Shown: piece after piece, positions 7,699 to 17,198 of the stretch
Numbering within the stretch: position 1 is the stretch's first letter
Layout of the letters: every line of letters starts with the position of its first letter
Source: Clostridiales bacterium
GTDB taxonomy: Bacteria > Bacillota > Clostridia > Oscillospirales > Oscillospiraceae
Assembly: GCA_012523085.1 (NCBI GenBank)
Contig: JAAYJC010000013.1
Span: 1 to 64,000 of the forward strand
Reading direction: 5' to 3'
Length of the DNA stretch: 64,000 bases
The notes under the pieces: model-generated
Told to the model about the DNA's origin: nothing
Seen by the model: the letters and a program-made list of their open reading frames with translations, nothing else
Database searches by the model: none
Made by a program: the position numbers and the translations under genes

Positions 7699-9057
7699 TT
7701 AGCTTATTGGGCTACCCGAAAGCCTGAGCTCGCCTTTCTTTACCACATTTGCGAAGATCATGAAGCAGATAACCACATCGATGACAGAACCAAAATACCA
7801 TGACCAGAACAAGCCGGTGTAGCTGTTTAATGCTTTTGTCAGCACAAAGGACATGACTACCCGGACGGTAAAGTCGACGACTGTGACAAAAAAGAAGTCT
7901 CGCACGCGTCCGATTCCTCTGAGAAGTCCGCCGATAGTGATGATAAAGCAGATTATCAGATAGTCCGGGGAGATGATGCGCAGGAAATTGACTCCGGTTT
8001 TGATCACATCCGGCTCCGCGTTTTTATTAACGAACAACCCGATGAGTTTATCTGGCATGATCTGCATGATTAAAACGACAAAAACAGTGAGAGCAAAGCA
8101 AATAGTCGTCGAAGCTCTGAAGCCTTCACGGATCCTAACCAGTTTGCGCGCACCGAAACACTGTGCGACAAAGCTGGATAAGGCGATGCCCAGGGTATTA
8201 AAGCTCATATAGGCGAAATTGTGTATTTTAGATGCAGCTTCATACCCTGCGATAACGGAGGTGTCAAAGGTGTTGACCAGACTTTGGACAATCGTATGCG
8301 CAAGCGCGACACAAGATTGCTGAAAGATACTCGGAATAGCTATTTTGCTCATGTCCCGAAACAGCTTTCGGTCAAAAATAACGGCTTTCTCATCGACCTT
8401 TATAGCTTTTATGTGTTTGACCAAAATCGACATGCATAAAGCTGCAGCCACAAGCTGAGATATCACCGTGGACAAAGCCGCACCGGTCACGCCCATATCC
8501 AGAACACCGACAGAGAAAAGAATTAATACGATATTCAAAACCGAGGACATCAAAAGAAAATACAGCGGACGCTTTGAGTCGCCCAAGGCTGTAAATATTC
8601 CGGTAGCGGTGTTAAAGACAAACATCGGAATGACGCCTATGGAGTAGAGGGCCAGATAAACGGACGAGGCTTCAAATATAGACGCACGCGCGTTTAGCAG
8701 CGCCATGATGGTGCGGCTGAGGGATGCGCCTGCGATGGCTAGTATAACGCCGAGAACGGAAAGAGAAATGATTGCGGTAAAAATGGCGCTCTTCATTTCT
8801 TTTAGTTTTTTGGCACCGAAAAGCTGAGAGATAACAACAGACGCGCCCATGGAAGATCCGGTTGCGACTGCAATATAAAAAAGCGTTATCGGATAAGCCG
8901 CGCCGATTGAGGCCAATCCGTCCTTGCCTGCAAATTGCCCGACAATGATGCTGCCGGTAATATTGTAAAGCTGTTGGAGCGCAGTGCTGAGCAGCAAAGG
9001 TATGGAAAAGCGCCAAATAACCGGCATAGGTTTGCCGACTGTCAGGTCGTTGAGCAT
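7699..9057 (-). CDS. MATE family efflux transporter
   Basis: About 452 residues with twelve predicted membrane helices in two homologous halves, the size and pattern of the multidrug and toxin extrusion family (Na+ or H+ antiport). The frame runs up to 9129, but MLNDLTVGKPMPVIWRF starting at 9057 is the usual MATE N-terminus, and AAAAGGA lies about 10 nt before it on the minus strand. The exported compound cannot be predicted. It is transcribed alone from a promoter at 9101-9129 that overlaps an inverted repeat. Confidence 0.9.
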   Translation of the reverse strand: MLNDLTVGKPMPVIWRFSIPLLLSTALQQLYNITGSIIVGQFAGKDGLASIGAAYPITLFYIAVATGSSMGASVVISQLFGAKKLKEMKSAIFTAIISLSVLGVILAIAGASLSRTIMALLNARASIFEASSVYLALYSIGVIPMFVFNTATGIFTALGDSKRPLYFLLMSSVLNIVLILFSVGVLDMGVTGAALSTVISQLVAAALCMSILVKHIKAIKVDEKAVIFDRKLFRDMSKIAIPSIFQQSCVALAHTIVQSLVNTFDTSVIAGYEAASKIHNFAYMSFNTLGIALSSFVAQCFGARKLVRIREGFRASTTICFALTVFVVLIMQIMPDKLIGLFVNKNAEPDVIKTGVNFLRIISPDYLIICFIITIGGLLRGIGRVRDFFFVTVVDFTVRVVMSFVLTKALNSYTGLFWSWYFGSVIDVVICFMIFANVVKKGELRLSGSPIS

Positions 9058-9100
9058 AATATCATATGTCCTTTTCTGGTATATGCACAGTATATCACCG

Positions 9101-9151
9101 TTTGTATTTACGGTGCAAGCTTTTGTCAAGGTTCCGGTCCAACAAAAGCTT
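9101..9151 (-). promoter_or_regulatory. MATE promoter overlapped by a 10-bp inverted repeat
   Basis: On the minus strand, TTGACA (9129-9124) and TACAAA (9106-9101) are 17 nt apart. AAGCTTTTGT (9117-9126) and ACAAAAGCTT (9142-9151) are perfect inverted arms with a 15-nt spacer, one arm covering part of the -35 hexamer. This is the expected arrangement for an operator of a drug-responsive repressor, though no such repressor is in the window. Confidence 0.5.
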
Positions 9152-9295
9152 GTATGAAGCAGCGATCCGGATACAGCGGTAACCGGAGCAGCGTTTTGAC
9201 TATAGTATCTGTTAACAGAAAATTCATCATAGCAGGGGGAACAAACCCCTATAAATTTAATCTAAAAATAAAAACAAACAGGAGGGGGAAGAGTA

Positions 9296-10339
9296 ATGAA
9301 AAAAACGGCACTTGTTTGCGCCTTGCTTATTTTTGTATCTATTGTGCATTTCCCGATGACGGTATTGGCAACGGTGGACGATCCGGCTGAGGTACAGTCC
9401 GGTGGACGCGCGCATTCTGATGTTTCAGCAGACTGGTACCGGCAAGCCGTTGAACGATACGGTTATCCGGAGATATTTTTAACCGGTGAAGACCGGTTTG
9501 AACCCATGAAACCGATCACGCGCATGGAATTCGCCCGCCTTTTGCATAAGGCGCTGGGGATTACAATCAACTACCTTGTAGCGCCGAATATCGCCGATTA
9601 TTTTGACGATGTGAAAAACGATGATACCGGAGCAAACGAATTGATTGATCTGTACACAGCCGGAATTATCACGAAAACGGGCAGCTTTCACCCGGACAGC
9701 TCTCTTGCACGGGAAGAAATGATTCATTACCTCATAAAAGCGTTTGATTATATAACCGGAGGAGACTATGCCGTCATTTTAATGATGCCGGAGCTTTTTA
9801 CCGACAACGCCGACATATCGCCCGAATACGCGAATGATGTCGTTACAGCAGTTCTGCTCGGACTAATCAGAGGGCGTGGCGGCAATATGCTTTATCCGGG
9901 ACAGGGTGCATCATGTGCCGAGGCTGTGACAGCTGTCGACCGACTCATAATGTTGTCAAAACCTTATATGAGTAAGGTAAGCGTGACCGCATCCGCTTTG
10001 CGCACAAAAGACGGGGGCCTTTGCATGTCTGTAACCATTTTAAATGGCGTCAGTGACCCGGTTACAATCGAGCATTCCTCAGGTCAGAGATTTGATTTTC
10101 AGCTTCTGGACCAGAACGGAGAAGTTTTGTATACCTGGTCTGCAGATAAGCTGTTTATCATGGCTCTAGCAACCACTGTAATTGAACCCGGCGAAACTGT
10201 GGAGTATACCGATGTGCTGGATAGCGCGGCATATCAACCACTCAAGGACAGTGCGGTATTGATGAAAGCGACCATCACCGGCACGTCAGAGGATTTTATA
10301 ATTCATTACGACGGATACAAAGCTGCGATATCCGACTGA
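9296..10339 (+). CDS. Secreted SLH-domain protein with C-terminal BsuPI domain
   Basis: 347 residues. A signal peptide (about 1-26, cleavage near VLA) is followed by three S-layer homology repeats at about 43-90, 98-152 and 158-221. These should bind pyruvylated secondary cell wall polymer. The C-terminal region (about 228-340) resembles the BsuPI protease-inhibitor domain, recognised by the FDFQLLDQNGEVLYTWS and IEPGETVEYT stretches. It is probably a cell-surface protein with a small immunoglobulin-like module. ATG follows a very strong AGGAGGGGG site. Whether it really inhibits proteases is unknown. Confidence 0.85.
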   Translation: MKKTALVCALLIFVSIVHFPMTVLATVDDPAEVQSGGRAHSDVSADWYRQAVERYGYPEIFLTGEDRFEPMKPITRMEFARLLHKALGITINYLVAPNIADYFDDVKNDDTGANELIDLYTAGIITKTGSFHPDSSLAREEMIHYLIKAFDYITGGDYAVILMMPELFTDNADISPEYANDVVTAVLLGLIRGRGGNMLYPGQGASCAEAVTAVDRLIMLSKPYMSKVSVTASALRTKDGGLCMSVTILNGVSDPVTIEHSSGQRFDFQLLDQNGEVLYTWSADKLFIMALATTVIEPGETVEYTDVLDSAAYQPLKDSAVLMKATITGTSEDFIIHYDGYKAAISD

Positions 10340-10361
10340 CAAATAGCATCATAAATATGAA

Positions 10362-10404
10362 AATGCCCGGAAGCAGCCGTACTTTTCGGTTGTTCCCGGG
10401 CATT
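10362..10404 (+). terminator. Hairpin terminator after the SLH gene
   Basis: AATGCCCGG (10362-10370) pairs with CCGGGCATT (10396-10404), with inner GCAGCCG/CGGTTG pairing. The T run is on the minus side only, so plus-strand termination is less certain. Confidence 0.5.
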
Positions 10405-10495
10405 GAGACGCTTGTTCTTGCGCATTTTGATTATTTATTGAAATGGGTGTCGGAATATATTATGATATTGGCAGTAAAGTGAGGCGCTAAGGCAG

Positions 10496-11443
10496 ATGAG
10501 ATATGCGATCATATCTGATATTCATGGAAATCTTCCTGCATTTCAGGCTGTTTTGCGGGACGCGAAAAAGCAAGAGATTGACCGCTATGTATTTTTGGGC
10601 GACTATTACGCCGATATGCCCTTTCCAAACGAGACAGCCGATCTGATAAAAAGCATAAAGAACGCTTATGTTGTAAAGGGAAACAAGGAAAACTACCTGA
10701 AAGATCTGATGGGGCAAAATCAATCAAAATGGACGCACGATATGCTGGCTCCTTTGTATTGGGGGTTTCAGGCTTATCGACCTGATAACCTTCATTACAT
10801 GATTGATCTGCCCGAACAAATTGAAACAATCGAAGAGGACGGTACACTAATAACCATGTTTCATGCCCCTGCGGCCTTGTTTCCGCATAAAGGAATGCGG
10901 GAGCTTTCCAGCTCAAATTTTGCACAGAAGATGCGCTCTCAACCATTTTCACATGAGGAATATCTCAAGTATGCTGATATGCAGTTGAGATCGGACAACG
11001 AATTTATGGCGAAGCTTAAAAGTATGCCGAAGGGTATTTATCTGTTCGGGCATACGCACATTCAATGGTATCTTGAAATCGCGGACAGGCTGCTGATCAA
11101 TCCCGGCTCTTGCGGATTTCCATTGGATTTTTCCAATACTGCGGCTTATACTGTCCTTGAAACCGGCATGTGCAGAAAAGTAGAAGAAAGGCGTGTCACT
11201 TATGATATTAATGACGCCGTTCATAAACTGAGAAACTCCGGATTGTATAAAAGGGCAAAGCCCTGGGGCGACATCATGATTGAGCATATGACAAAAGCGG
11301 AGGACAGAATCAATGATTTCTTTCGTCTATTGCGGCGGCACGCAAAGGAGCGTAACGACAATGAAAGCCCATATACAAATGAAACATGGCGGTCCGCAAC
11401 CGCGCAATGGTATGATCAAGCCAAGCTGATATCTTTTGATTAA
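10496..11443 (+). CDS. Metallophosphoesterase family protein
   Basis: 315 residues. The calcineurin-like phosphoesterase motifs appear in order: SDIHGN near residue 6, GDYYAD near residue 36, GNKEN near residue 61 (usually GNHE/D) and GHTH near residue 187, followed by NPGSCG. These bind two metal ions and hydrolyse phosphomonoesters or diesters, as in YfcE/MJ0936-like enzymes. The C-terminal 80 residues are an extra basic, helical extension of unknown use. The upstream ribosome binding site is weak (AAGG). It stands alone. Confidence 0.85.
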   Translation: MRYAIISDIHGNLPAFQAVLRDAKKQEIDRYVFLGDYYADMPFPNETADLIKSIKNAYVVKGNKENYLKDLMGQNQSKWTHDMLAPLYWGFQAYRPDNLHYMIDLPEQIETIEEDGTLITMFHAPAALFPHKGMRELSSSNFAQKMRSQPFSHEEYLKYADMQLRSDNEFMAKLKSMPKGIYLFGHTHIQWYLEIADRLLINPGSCGFPLDFSNTAAYTVLETGMCRKVEERRVTYDINDAVHKLRNSGLYKRAKPWGDIMIEHMTKAEDRINDFFRLLRRHAKERNDNESPYTNETWRSATAQWYDQAKLISFD

Positions 11444-11544
11444 TTAGCATTTTCTTTTAATCCGATTTTAATGTAATGCAAATTGTTCTTGAAGTCTTTC
11501 CTGATAGGATAAGGTCACTACAGGTTATTGAGGAGGAAATCGCA

Positions 11545-12084
11545 ATGGCTTCATTGGAACATGTTGAAAGGCTGCGGGAAAAGGCAAATGTGAGTTTTGA
11601 AGAGGCAAAAGCAGCGCTGGACGCCGTGGGGGGCGATCTTCTGGATGCGCTGATATACCTTGAAAAGCAGGGCAAGGTGAACCCGCCTGTCACGGGGGGA
11701 TTTTATACCAGCCAAGATTCCGGCGGAACGCAAACCAATCAAAGCAACGGCGGCTCCGCCTGCCGGCAAAGGCAGGGGGAGAGTTTTGGAGATATGCTGA
11801 AGAGATTTTTTCAATTTTGCGTGAAGATTATCACGAGGGGAAACAACAATTATTTTGAAGCGGAAAAGAACGGAGAGACAGTTATCTCCTGCCCGGTTAC
11901 GATTCTGGTTATATTACTATGCTTCTTGTTTTGGGTGATCGTCCCCCTTGTAATCATCGGGTTGTTTTTCGGGTTTCGTTATCGCTTCCGCGGCAATGAA
12001 CTGGGAAAAGAATCCGTCAACAGGGTGATGGGCGGTGCATCCGACACGGCAGAGGACATCAAAAGATCATTCGGAGGGAAATAA
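11545..12084 (+). CDS. DUF4342-like protein with UBA/TS-N fold and membrane helix
   Basis: 179 residues from ATG 11545, which follows GAGGAGG; the longer frame from 11476 lacks a good site. Residues 1-45 form a UBA/TS-N-like three-helix unit with NVSFEEAKAALDAVGGDLLDALIYLE, and the whole resembles DUF4342. A Ser/Gly/Gln-rich linker, a basic amphipathic segment and one strong transmembrane helix near residues 120-145 follow. It lies 66 nt upstream of the OmpR-type regulator, so the three genes probably form an operon and the protein may modulate the two-component system. Function is otherwise unknown. Confidence 0.75.
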   Translation: MASLEHVERLREKANVSFEEAKAALDAVGGDLLDALIYLEKQGKVNPPVTGGFYTSQDSGGTQTNQSNGGSACRQRQGESFGDMLKRFFQFCVKIITRGNNNYFEAEKNGETVISCPVTILVILLCFLFWVIVPLVIIGLFFGFRYRFRGNELGKESVNRVMGGASDTAEDIKRSFGGK

Positions 12085-12150
12085 GTGTTTTATGCCGCTA
12101 TGATTCAGGCTGCAGTTTATGGAATGCGGATATGAAAGGAACGAATCGAA

Positions 12151-12831
12151 ATGGGTGCGAGAATTCTTTTGATAGAGGATGAGGCGAAGCTGGCACGTTT
12201 TGTGGAGCTTGAGCTTTGTTATGAGGGATATGAGGTGACAAAGGCTTATGACGGCAGATCCGGCTGTGAGCTTGCCGTATCCGGAGGATTCGATTTGGTT
12301 CTGCTTGATATCATGCTCCCGGAACTCAACGGAATGGAGGTTCTTCGCCGAATCAGGCGCGGATCCTCCGTTCCTGTCATTATGCTGACTGCACGGGACA
12401 GTGTTACCGATAAAGTCGCAGGTCTCGATCTTGGCGCTGACGATTATATTACAAAACCGTTTGCGATTGAAGAATTGCTGGCCCGGATTCGCACCGCTTT
12501 TCGAAAGATCTCGTCGGTTCAAGACAGCGAAGTGTTGTCTGCCTCCGGTCTTTTGATGGACATAAAACGCAGGACCGTAACCGTTAACGGCGATCAGATC
12601 GAACTGACAAAACGCGAGTTTGATCTTCTGCATTTTTTGCTGAAAAACAAAAACCTTGTGATGACAAGGGAAACATTATTGGAAAATGTATGGGATTTTG
12701 ATTTTGACGGAGGAACAAATGCGGTTGATGTCTACATCCGGTTTTTACGCGGCAAAATCGATGAAGTGTATCAGATGAAGCTGATCCATACCGTTCGCGG
12801 GGTGGGATATGTGATTAAAGATGAGCAGTGA
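12151..12831 (+). CDS. OmpR/PhoB-family response regulator
   Basis: 226 residues. The receiver domain (1-120) carries the acidic pair E9/D10, the phospho-acceptor D53 in LLDIMLP, a Thr in MLTARD and a Lys in ITKPF. The winged-helix domain (about 128-226) ends with the typical IHTVRGVGYVIK. It should bind direct repeats as a dimer after phosphorylation. The kinase gene starts within its last codons (11-nt overlap), so it is the cognate regulator. ATG follows AAAGGA. Regulon unknown; an envelope stress or antibiotic response is typical of this class. Confidence 0.92.
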   Translation: MGARILLIEDEAKLARFVELELCYEGYEVTKAYDGRSGCELAVSGGFDLVLLDIMLPELNGMEVLRRIRRGSSVPVIMLTARDSVTDKVAGLDLGADDYITKPFAIEELLARIRTAFRKISSVQDSEVLSASGLLMDIKRRTVTVNGDQIELTKREFDLLHFLLKNKNLVMTRETLLENVWDFDFDGGTNAVDVYIRFLRGKIDEVYQMKLIHTVRGVGYVIKDEQ

Positions 12832-14338
12832 AAAAAACAATCCGGACATTGGCGGGAAATTTAAATCGTCAATCGCACACCGGCTAAATGTCAGGCTTGG
12901 CTTTCGCCTGATCAGGATATTTCTTTATCTGGATATCGTCATTTTGATCGTTGCGGGGATATCGGCCGTCACTTACAGCGAACGATGCGCGGGAAATGCA
13001 GCAGAAAGGATCATACAATTTGGCGCACCGGATATCTCCTCCGATGGTTGGCTTGAGCTTTCGGGTCTGAGCATTGAGGTACTTAAAGAGAAACCGGAGG
13101 GGATAGCCATACCGGGCTTTCTGCAGAGCCTGTTTCCTAAAAGAACCGCGGCAGGCGTCAGGAAAATCGTATTGGAAGACGGCACGGGAGCCGCATTTCC
13201 CGGTCATAATGCCATGCCGGTATATAAAGTCGGATTTGAGTATAACGGGCGGTTTTTTAGCCTGTCTGTGAGGCTCACACCTCTCCTGAGCATTTTTAAA
13301 TCGGGCTTTATCGCATTATTAATCATAGAGCTTCTGGTCGTCCTGTCGGGAATCCCGAAAAATGCCAGACTCATTCGCCGGACGCTTGACCCGATTGCTG
13401 AGTTTGCCAGAGTAGCGCAGGATCTCAATACAGTCAGCAGGAACTTTGATTCTGAGAAGATGGAGGCACTGACCGGCAAGTTGGAGGGAATAAATGCCTC
13501 AAAGCTCGATACGCGGATTATTATCGATGAAACGCAGGAAGAGCTAAGAAACCTGGCCAGAGCGATTAACGGAATGCTTGACCGGATTAATGAATCATAT
13601 CGCGCGCAGGTCCGCTTTGTTTCAGATGCATCCCATGAGCTCAGAACGCCGATCTCCGTAATCCAGGGATATGCAAATCTGCTGGACCGGTGGGGGAAGA
13701 ACGATCAGAAAACATTGCAGGAATCCATTACGGCCATCAAGGATGAGACGTCAAGCATGAAGGACCTCATCGAGCAGCTTTTATTTTTGGCGCGCGGGGA
13801 CAATAATACGATCATGCTCCAACCGGAAATATTTGAGCTGTCGGAGCTGGCTGATGAGGTTATAAGCGAATCCCGCATGGTGGACAGCACGCGTAAATAC
13901 GAAGTCGAATCCGCAGATGTCGCCGTTTCGGCTGATAGGGCCTTGATTAAGCAGGCGATGAGAATTCTAGTCGATAATGCGATAAAATATACTGAATCCG
14001 GCGGCTTAATCAAAATCACGGTCACAAGAGAAAACATGACGGCAAGGCTCACCGTACAGGATGATGGGATAGGCATTCATCCCGATGTGCTTCCTTATGT
14101 TTTCGACAGGTTCTACCGTGCCGAGCAGTCGCGTGCGCGCGCTACGGGCGGAGCGGGTCTCGGCCTGTCGATAGCGAAGTGGATTATATCGCGCCATGGC
14201 GGGTATATGGAGGTGCTTAGCCGGGAAGGTCTGGGCACAAGGATAACAATTGCTTTGGCGTCGGTGGAAGGTGCTCCTGCCATCAGTGAGGTTGACTTGG
14301 TGTCGGAAGTGCCAAATGGCGGCAAGCCACCGGATTAG
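12821..14338 (+). CDS. Membrane sensor histidine kinase of the OmpR-type pair
   Basis: 505 residues. Two transmembrane helices (about 31-52 and 160-180) flank an extracytoplasmic sensor of about 105 residues. A HAMP-like linker follows, then HisKA with the phospho-acceptor H272 in SDASHELRTP. The HATPase_c domain shows the N box NAIKYT, the G1 box DDGIG and the G2 box GGAGLGLS. It overlaps the regulator gene by 11 nt, implying translational coupling. The hairpin at 14378-14423 follows. Confidence 0.92.
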   Translation: MSSEKNNPDIGGKFKSSIAHRLNVRLGFRLIRIFLYLDIVILIVAGISAVTYSERCAGNAAERIIQFGAPDISSDGWLELSGLSIEVLKEKPEGIAIPGFLQSLFPKRTAAGVRKIVLEDGTGAAFPGHNAMPVYKVGFEYNGRFFSLSVRLTPLLSIFKSGFIALLIIELLVVLSGIPKNARLIRRTLDPIAEFARVAQDLNTVSRNFDSEKMEALTGKLEGINASKLDTRIIIDETQEELRNLARAINGMLDRINESYRAQVRFVSDASHELRTPISVIQGYANLLDRWGKNDQKTLQESITAIKDETSSMKDLIEQLLFLARGDNNTIMLQPEIFELSELADEVISESRMVDSTRKYEVESADVAVSADRALIKQAMRILVDNAIKYTESGGLIKITVTRENMTARLTVQDDGIGIHPDVLPYVFDRFYRAEQSRARATGGAGLGLSIAKWIISRHGGYMEVLSREGLGTRITIALASVEGAPAISEVDLVSEVPNGGKPPD

Positions 14339-14377
14339 TGTGAAACATTTTACTCACCTGAAGCTTGTTTCGTGCAA

Positions 14378-14460
14378 AAAAAATCGATTTAAGCGCTATT
14401 TTTGGCGGTCAAATCGATTTTTTCAGCTATTTGTGCCGCTTTGAGAAGAAGGAGACTAAA
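14378..14460. repeat. Hairpin terminator that looks like a degenerate copy of the 147-nt leader repeat
   Basis: AAAAAATCGATTT (14378-14390) and AAATCGATTTTTT (14411-14423) form a 13-bp inverted repeat ending in Ts, suitable as a terminator between the convergent kinase and acyltransferase genes. The following CAGCTATTTGTGCCGCTTTG and AGGAGACTAA closely track the 3' half of the elements at 46535 and 50750, so this may be a decayed copy. No gene start follows it. Confidence 0.5.
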
Positions 14461-14462
14461 AT

Positions 14463-15776
14463 TTAAAGGGGAAGCGTTTCGGAATCAGTTTCTTCGCTTT
14501 TTTCATTGGTACCGGCATCGGCTTGCCCAATTGCCTGTTCTAATTCTTTTGCCTGTTGATTTTGTAGATATTTCGCATAACATGGCCGGACAATAAATTT
14601 TTTCACTCCGGCTATAAACAGCACAATCAGCGTCGAGACCGCGACGACAAGCACAATGAAAAAAAGCATATCCTTCCATGATAATGGCACGGCGTTGAAT
14701 CTCTCATCATAACCGCCCGTTCCCTGCAAGAATTTTGAAAGCGTGCGTGCGAGTGAAGAAGTGGCGGAGCGCTGGAAGAGCTTCATCTTTAATGATCCGA
14801 GATACTTGAAATAAATCATGATTAAATTGAAATGGCATATATACATCGCCAAAGATATCTTGGCAAGATGATTCCATATGCGCCGGTTCAGCAGGCGCGA
14901 GAAGGCGGTCGCATTCAAGAATGAAAACAACACAATGATCATTATGTAGACTAATCTGCGGAAATTATCCATGCCGATCGGTTGGTTCAATGTCAGAGCA
15001 AAAAAGCGGTATATGGCATATAGTTCCAGCAAAGAGAGTAAAACGCGTAAAACCATCCCGAACTTAATTTTAGATAAGTACTCATACAGGAAAAACACGG
15101 ATATGCCGAGGCTTATTTCAGCGATTGCTCTGATCATACCGGCGTTAAAAAAGCCCATTTTAACATAGAAGTCAAGGATTAACGTTGAGTTTAAGGTAAA
15201 ATAAACCATAAAAAGAACGCCAATCAACGGAGCTGCAAACTTCATAAAATTATAATGCTTATAAATCAGATAGGTAAAGAGATACCCGACAACGATAAGG
15301 GCCGTCAAAAACCACAGTGGAACAATGGGCGCCATGCCGTTATTATAGCCAAATGGTGTTCCAACCAGGATGAGCAGTTCCCACTCGGTATTTTGAAGGG
15401 CTTTAAGACGATCAGCAAATGATGTGGGCATGGCTGGAAACACAAGAATACCAAGCAGCAAAACGATGATAAGAACAGGATAGATTGCTTTAAGCTTCTT
15501 TTTTACAAAATCAAGCGCTTTCGCTTGCGCTTCGCGCACCGTAACCGGTGACGTGCGGGTATTGTGATAACGACCGGCAGACCTTGCCATCAAAAAGCCG
15601 GCAAGAATAAAAAAGAATTCGACTGCGCTGGATCCGGATACCAAGAGGTCTCGTTTTGCATAGAAAATTTCAAGATGGTAGATACAAACGATAACTGTAA
15701 AGGCGAATCGCCAGAATTCTGCGGTAGCTGCTCTCGGGGCTTGCGGGAGCTTTTGATCGGTTGGTGTAAGGGTCAT
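14463..15776 (-). CDS. Acyltransferase family 3 membrane protein
   Basis: About 437 residues with ten or so membrane helices. The N-terminal EFWRFAFTVIVCIYHLEIFY supplies the family's conserved early Arg and His, and VEFFFILAGFLMA is a classic acyltransferase_3 signature. Such enzymes O-acetylate or otherwise acylate cell-surface glycans. Start chosen at ATG 15776 because AAAGGAGG lies about 10 nt upstream; the longer frame from 15815 begins before that site. The acidic Glu/Ser-rich C-terminal tail is cytoplasmic. Substrate unknown; peptidoglycan, teichoic acid or exopolysaccharide are possible. Confidence 0.85.
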   Translation of the reverse strand: MTLTPTDQKLPQAPRAATAEFWRFAFTVIVCIYHLEIFYAKRDLLVSGSSAVEFFFILAGFLMARSAGRYHNTRTSPVTVREAQAKALDFVKKKLKAIYPVLIIVLLLGILVFPAMPTSFADRLKALQNTEWELLILVGTPFGYNNGMAPIVPLWFLTALIVVGYLFTYLIYKHYNFMKFAAPLIGVLFMVYFTLNSTLILDFYVKMGFFNAGMIRAIAEISLGISVFFLYEYLSKIKFGMVLRVLLSLLELYAIYRFFALTLNQPIGMDNFRRLVYIMIIVLFSFLNATAFSRLLNRRIWNHLAKISLAMYICHFNLIMIYFKYLGSLKMKLFQRSATSSLARTLSKFLQGTGGYDERFNAVPLSWKDMLFFIVLVVAVSTLIVLFIAGVKKFIVRPCYAKYLQNQQAKELEQAIGQADAGTNEKSEETDSETLPL

Positions 15777-15836
15777 AAAAGGGTTACCTCCTTTAATAAC
15801 TTGCCCGCTGGGCACAGTTATAAAATACGAATCTGA

Positions 15837-16910
15837 TCATTCGTTTATGATTCCCTCTATTGTTACGTTCAGATAGCTAAAATCGTCTTTCAGGTCAATT
15901 TCATACGGCGTAACGGCCGATTCATCGTCTTTGATTACCCTTATTCTGGGCCGCAGGCAATGTGTCTCATAATTTTCCGTGACAAGGCCGGTTAATCCAT
16001 TGCTGAGCCTGACGGTTGTACCGACCGGATAGGGCGCAACCTTGCGGATAAATATCTGGACAATTTCCGTATCAAAGGAGACTCCGCAATTGCCCATGAT
16101 GTGTTCAATCGACTCGGAAGGGTTGAGCGCAGCCCTGTACGGGCGTTTTGAGGTGAGCGCATCATAAACATCCGCTATGGCCGCAATTCTGCCGAACAGC
16201 GATATCCTGTCCCCACTTTTGGAATGGGGATAGCCGGTACCGTCATATTTTTCATGATGATCAATAATGACGTCATAACTGGTCGAGGGCAGCATGAATT
16301 TCTCCCTGATGTATCTGTACCCGGCCATGGGATGTGTTTTGACCAATTTATACTCATCGTTGGTAAGCTTTCCCGGTTTATTAATAATATTTTTGTCGAC
16401 AAACACCTTTCCGATATCATGCATGATCGCACCGAGCCCGAGTCTAAACAACAGCTCTTTTTTTAGTCCCATTGATATGCCAATGATGACGGAAAGCACC
16501 GCAACATTAACACTATGCGCGTAGGTGTAATTATCAAAGCACTTCAGGTCAATCATGTTTACCATCAGGTTCCTGTTTTTCAGCAATTCGTCAACAATGC
16601 TGTTCATCTGAAAGGAAATGTCTTTTTTTAGGTCAGAAAAATCTTGTCCTCTTTCTGCTTTCATGAAGACTTTTTTCATTCCATTTATGGTTTCCTGCCG
16701 AACGTTTTCGCTGATAACATTAATAATTTCAATATCCTTTGAAATGTCATCATCTATATATACTCCGCTGTACCCAAGCCGGATAATACCCTCGATAAAG
16801 AAAGAGGTGAGTTCGACTCCCCGAGACAGAACCAGTTCATTGTTCCTGCCGTATAATGTCTTTCCCAGCGACATACCCTCACGCAGGCAATTGGATGGTA
16901 CAAATCTCAT
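15837..16910 (-). CDS. HD-GYP cyclic-di-GMP phosphodiesterase
   Basis: 357 residues. A short N-terminal domain (about 1-115) of the type often found in stand-alone HD-GYP proteins precedes the catalytic HD-GYP domain (about 120-300). Metal ligands include H132, H164-D165 and H193. IIDHHEKYDGTGYP carries the signature HHE and GYP. It should hydrolyse c-di-GMP to pGpG/GMP in the cytoplasm. ATG follows a G-rich site. It is encoded next to an Agr-like two-component pair but divided from it by about 290 nt with no clear feature, and appears monocistronic. Confidence 0.9.
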   Translation of the reverse strand: MRFVPSNCLREGMSLGKTLYGRNNELVLSRGVELTSFFIEGIIRLGYSGVYIDDDISKDIEIINVISENVRQETINGMKKVFMKAERGQDFSDLKKDISFQMNSIVDELLKNRNLMVNMIDLKCFDNYTYAHSVNVAVLSVIIGISMGLKKELLFRLGLGAIMHDIGKVFVDKNIINKPGKLTNDEYKLVKTHPMAGYRYIREKFMLPSTSYDVIIDHHEKYDGTGYPHSKSGDRISLFGRIAAIADVYDALTSKRPYRAALNPSESIEHIMGNCGVSFDTEIVQIFIRKVAPYPVGTTVRLSNGLTGLVTENYETHCLRPRIRVIKDDESAVTPYEIDLKDDFSYLNVTIEGIINE

Positions 16911-17198
16911 TTGGTTTCCCCCCGGTATCTTTAATATTCTTTTGTATCAGAAATCACACTCCCGGAAAACACACACAATACTTCTTATCGTTATTTTGTG
17001 TCAAAACTGAACGCCTCAGTTGATTTAATATTTACAGTTTACCGGAACAGCATAGATAACGATAGTAACGCCCGGAGGGGCCGTGCGTATAAAGACTGCG
17101 TAAATGACAAAGCCTGCCTGCCGGCATATGAAAATCAATTCGCCCAAATCGCATGCAAAAGCAACAGGATTTGAGCGAAAAAATGTAATCAGCGACGG

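Noticed and set aside
14103..14109. TTCGACA Spo0A-box-like core inside the kinase gene (others inside coding genes at about 38527 and 55973)
   Set aside because: Within coding sequence and expected by chance; no promoter context.
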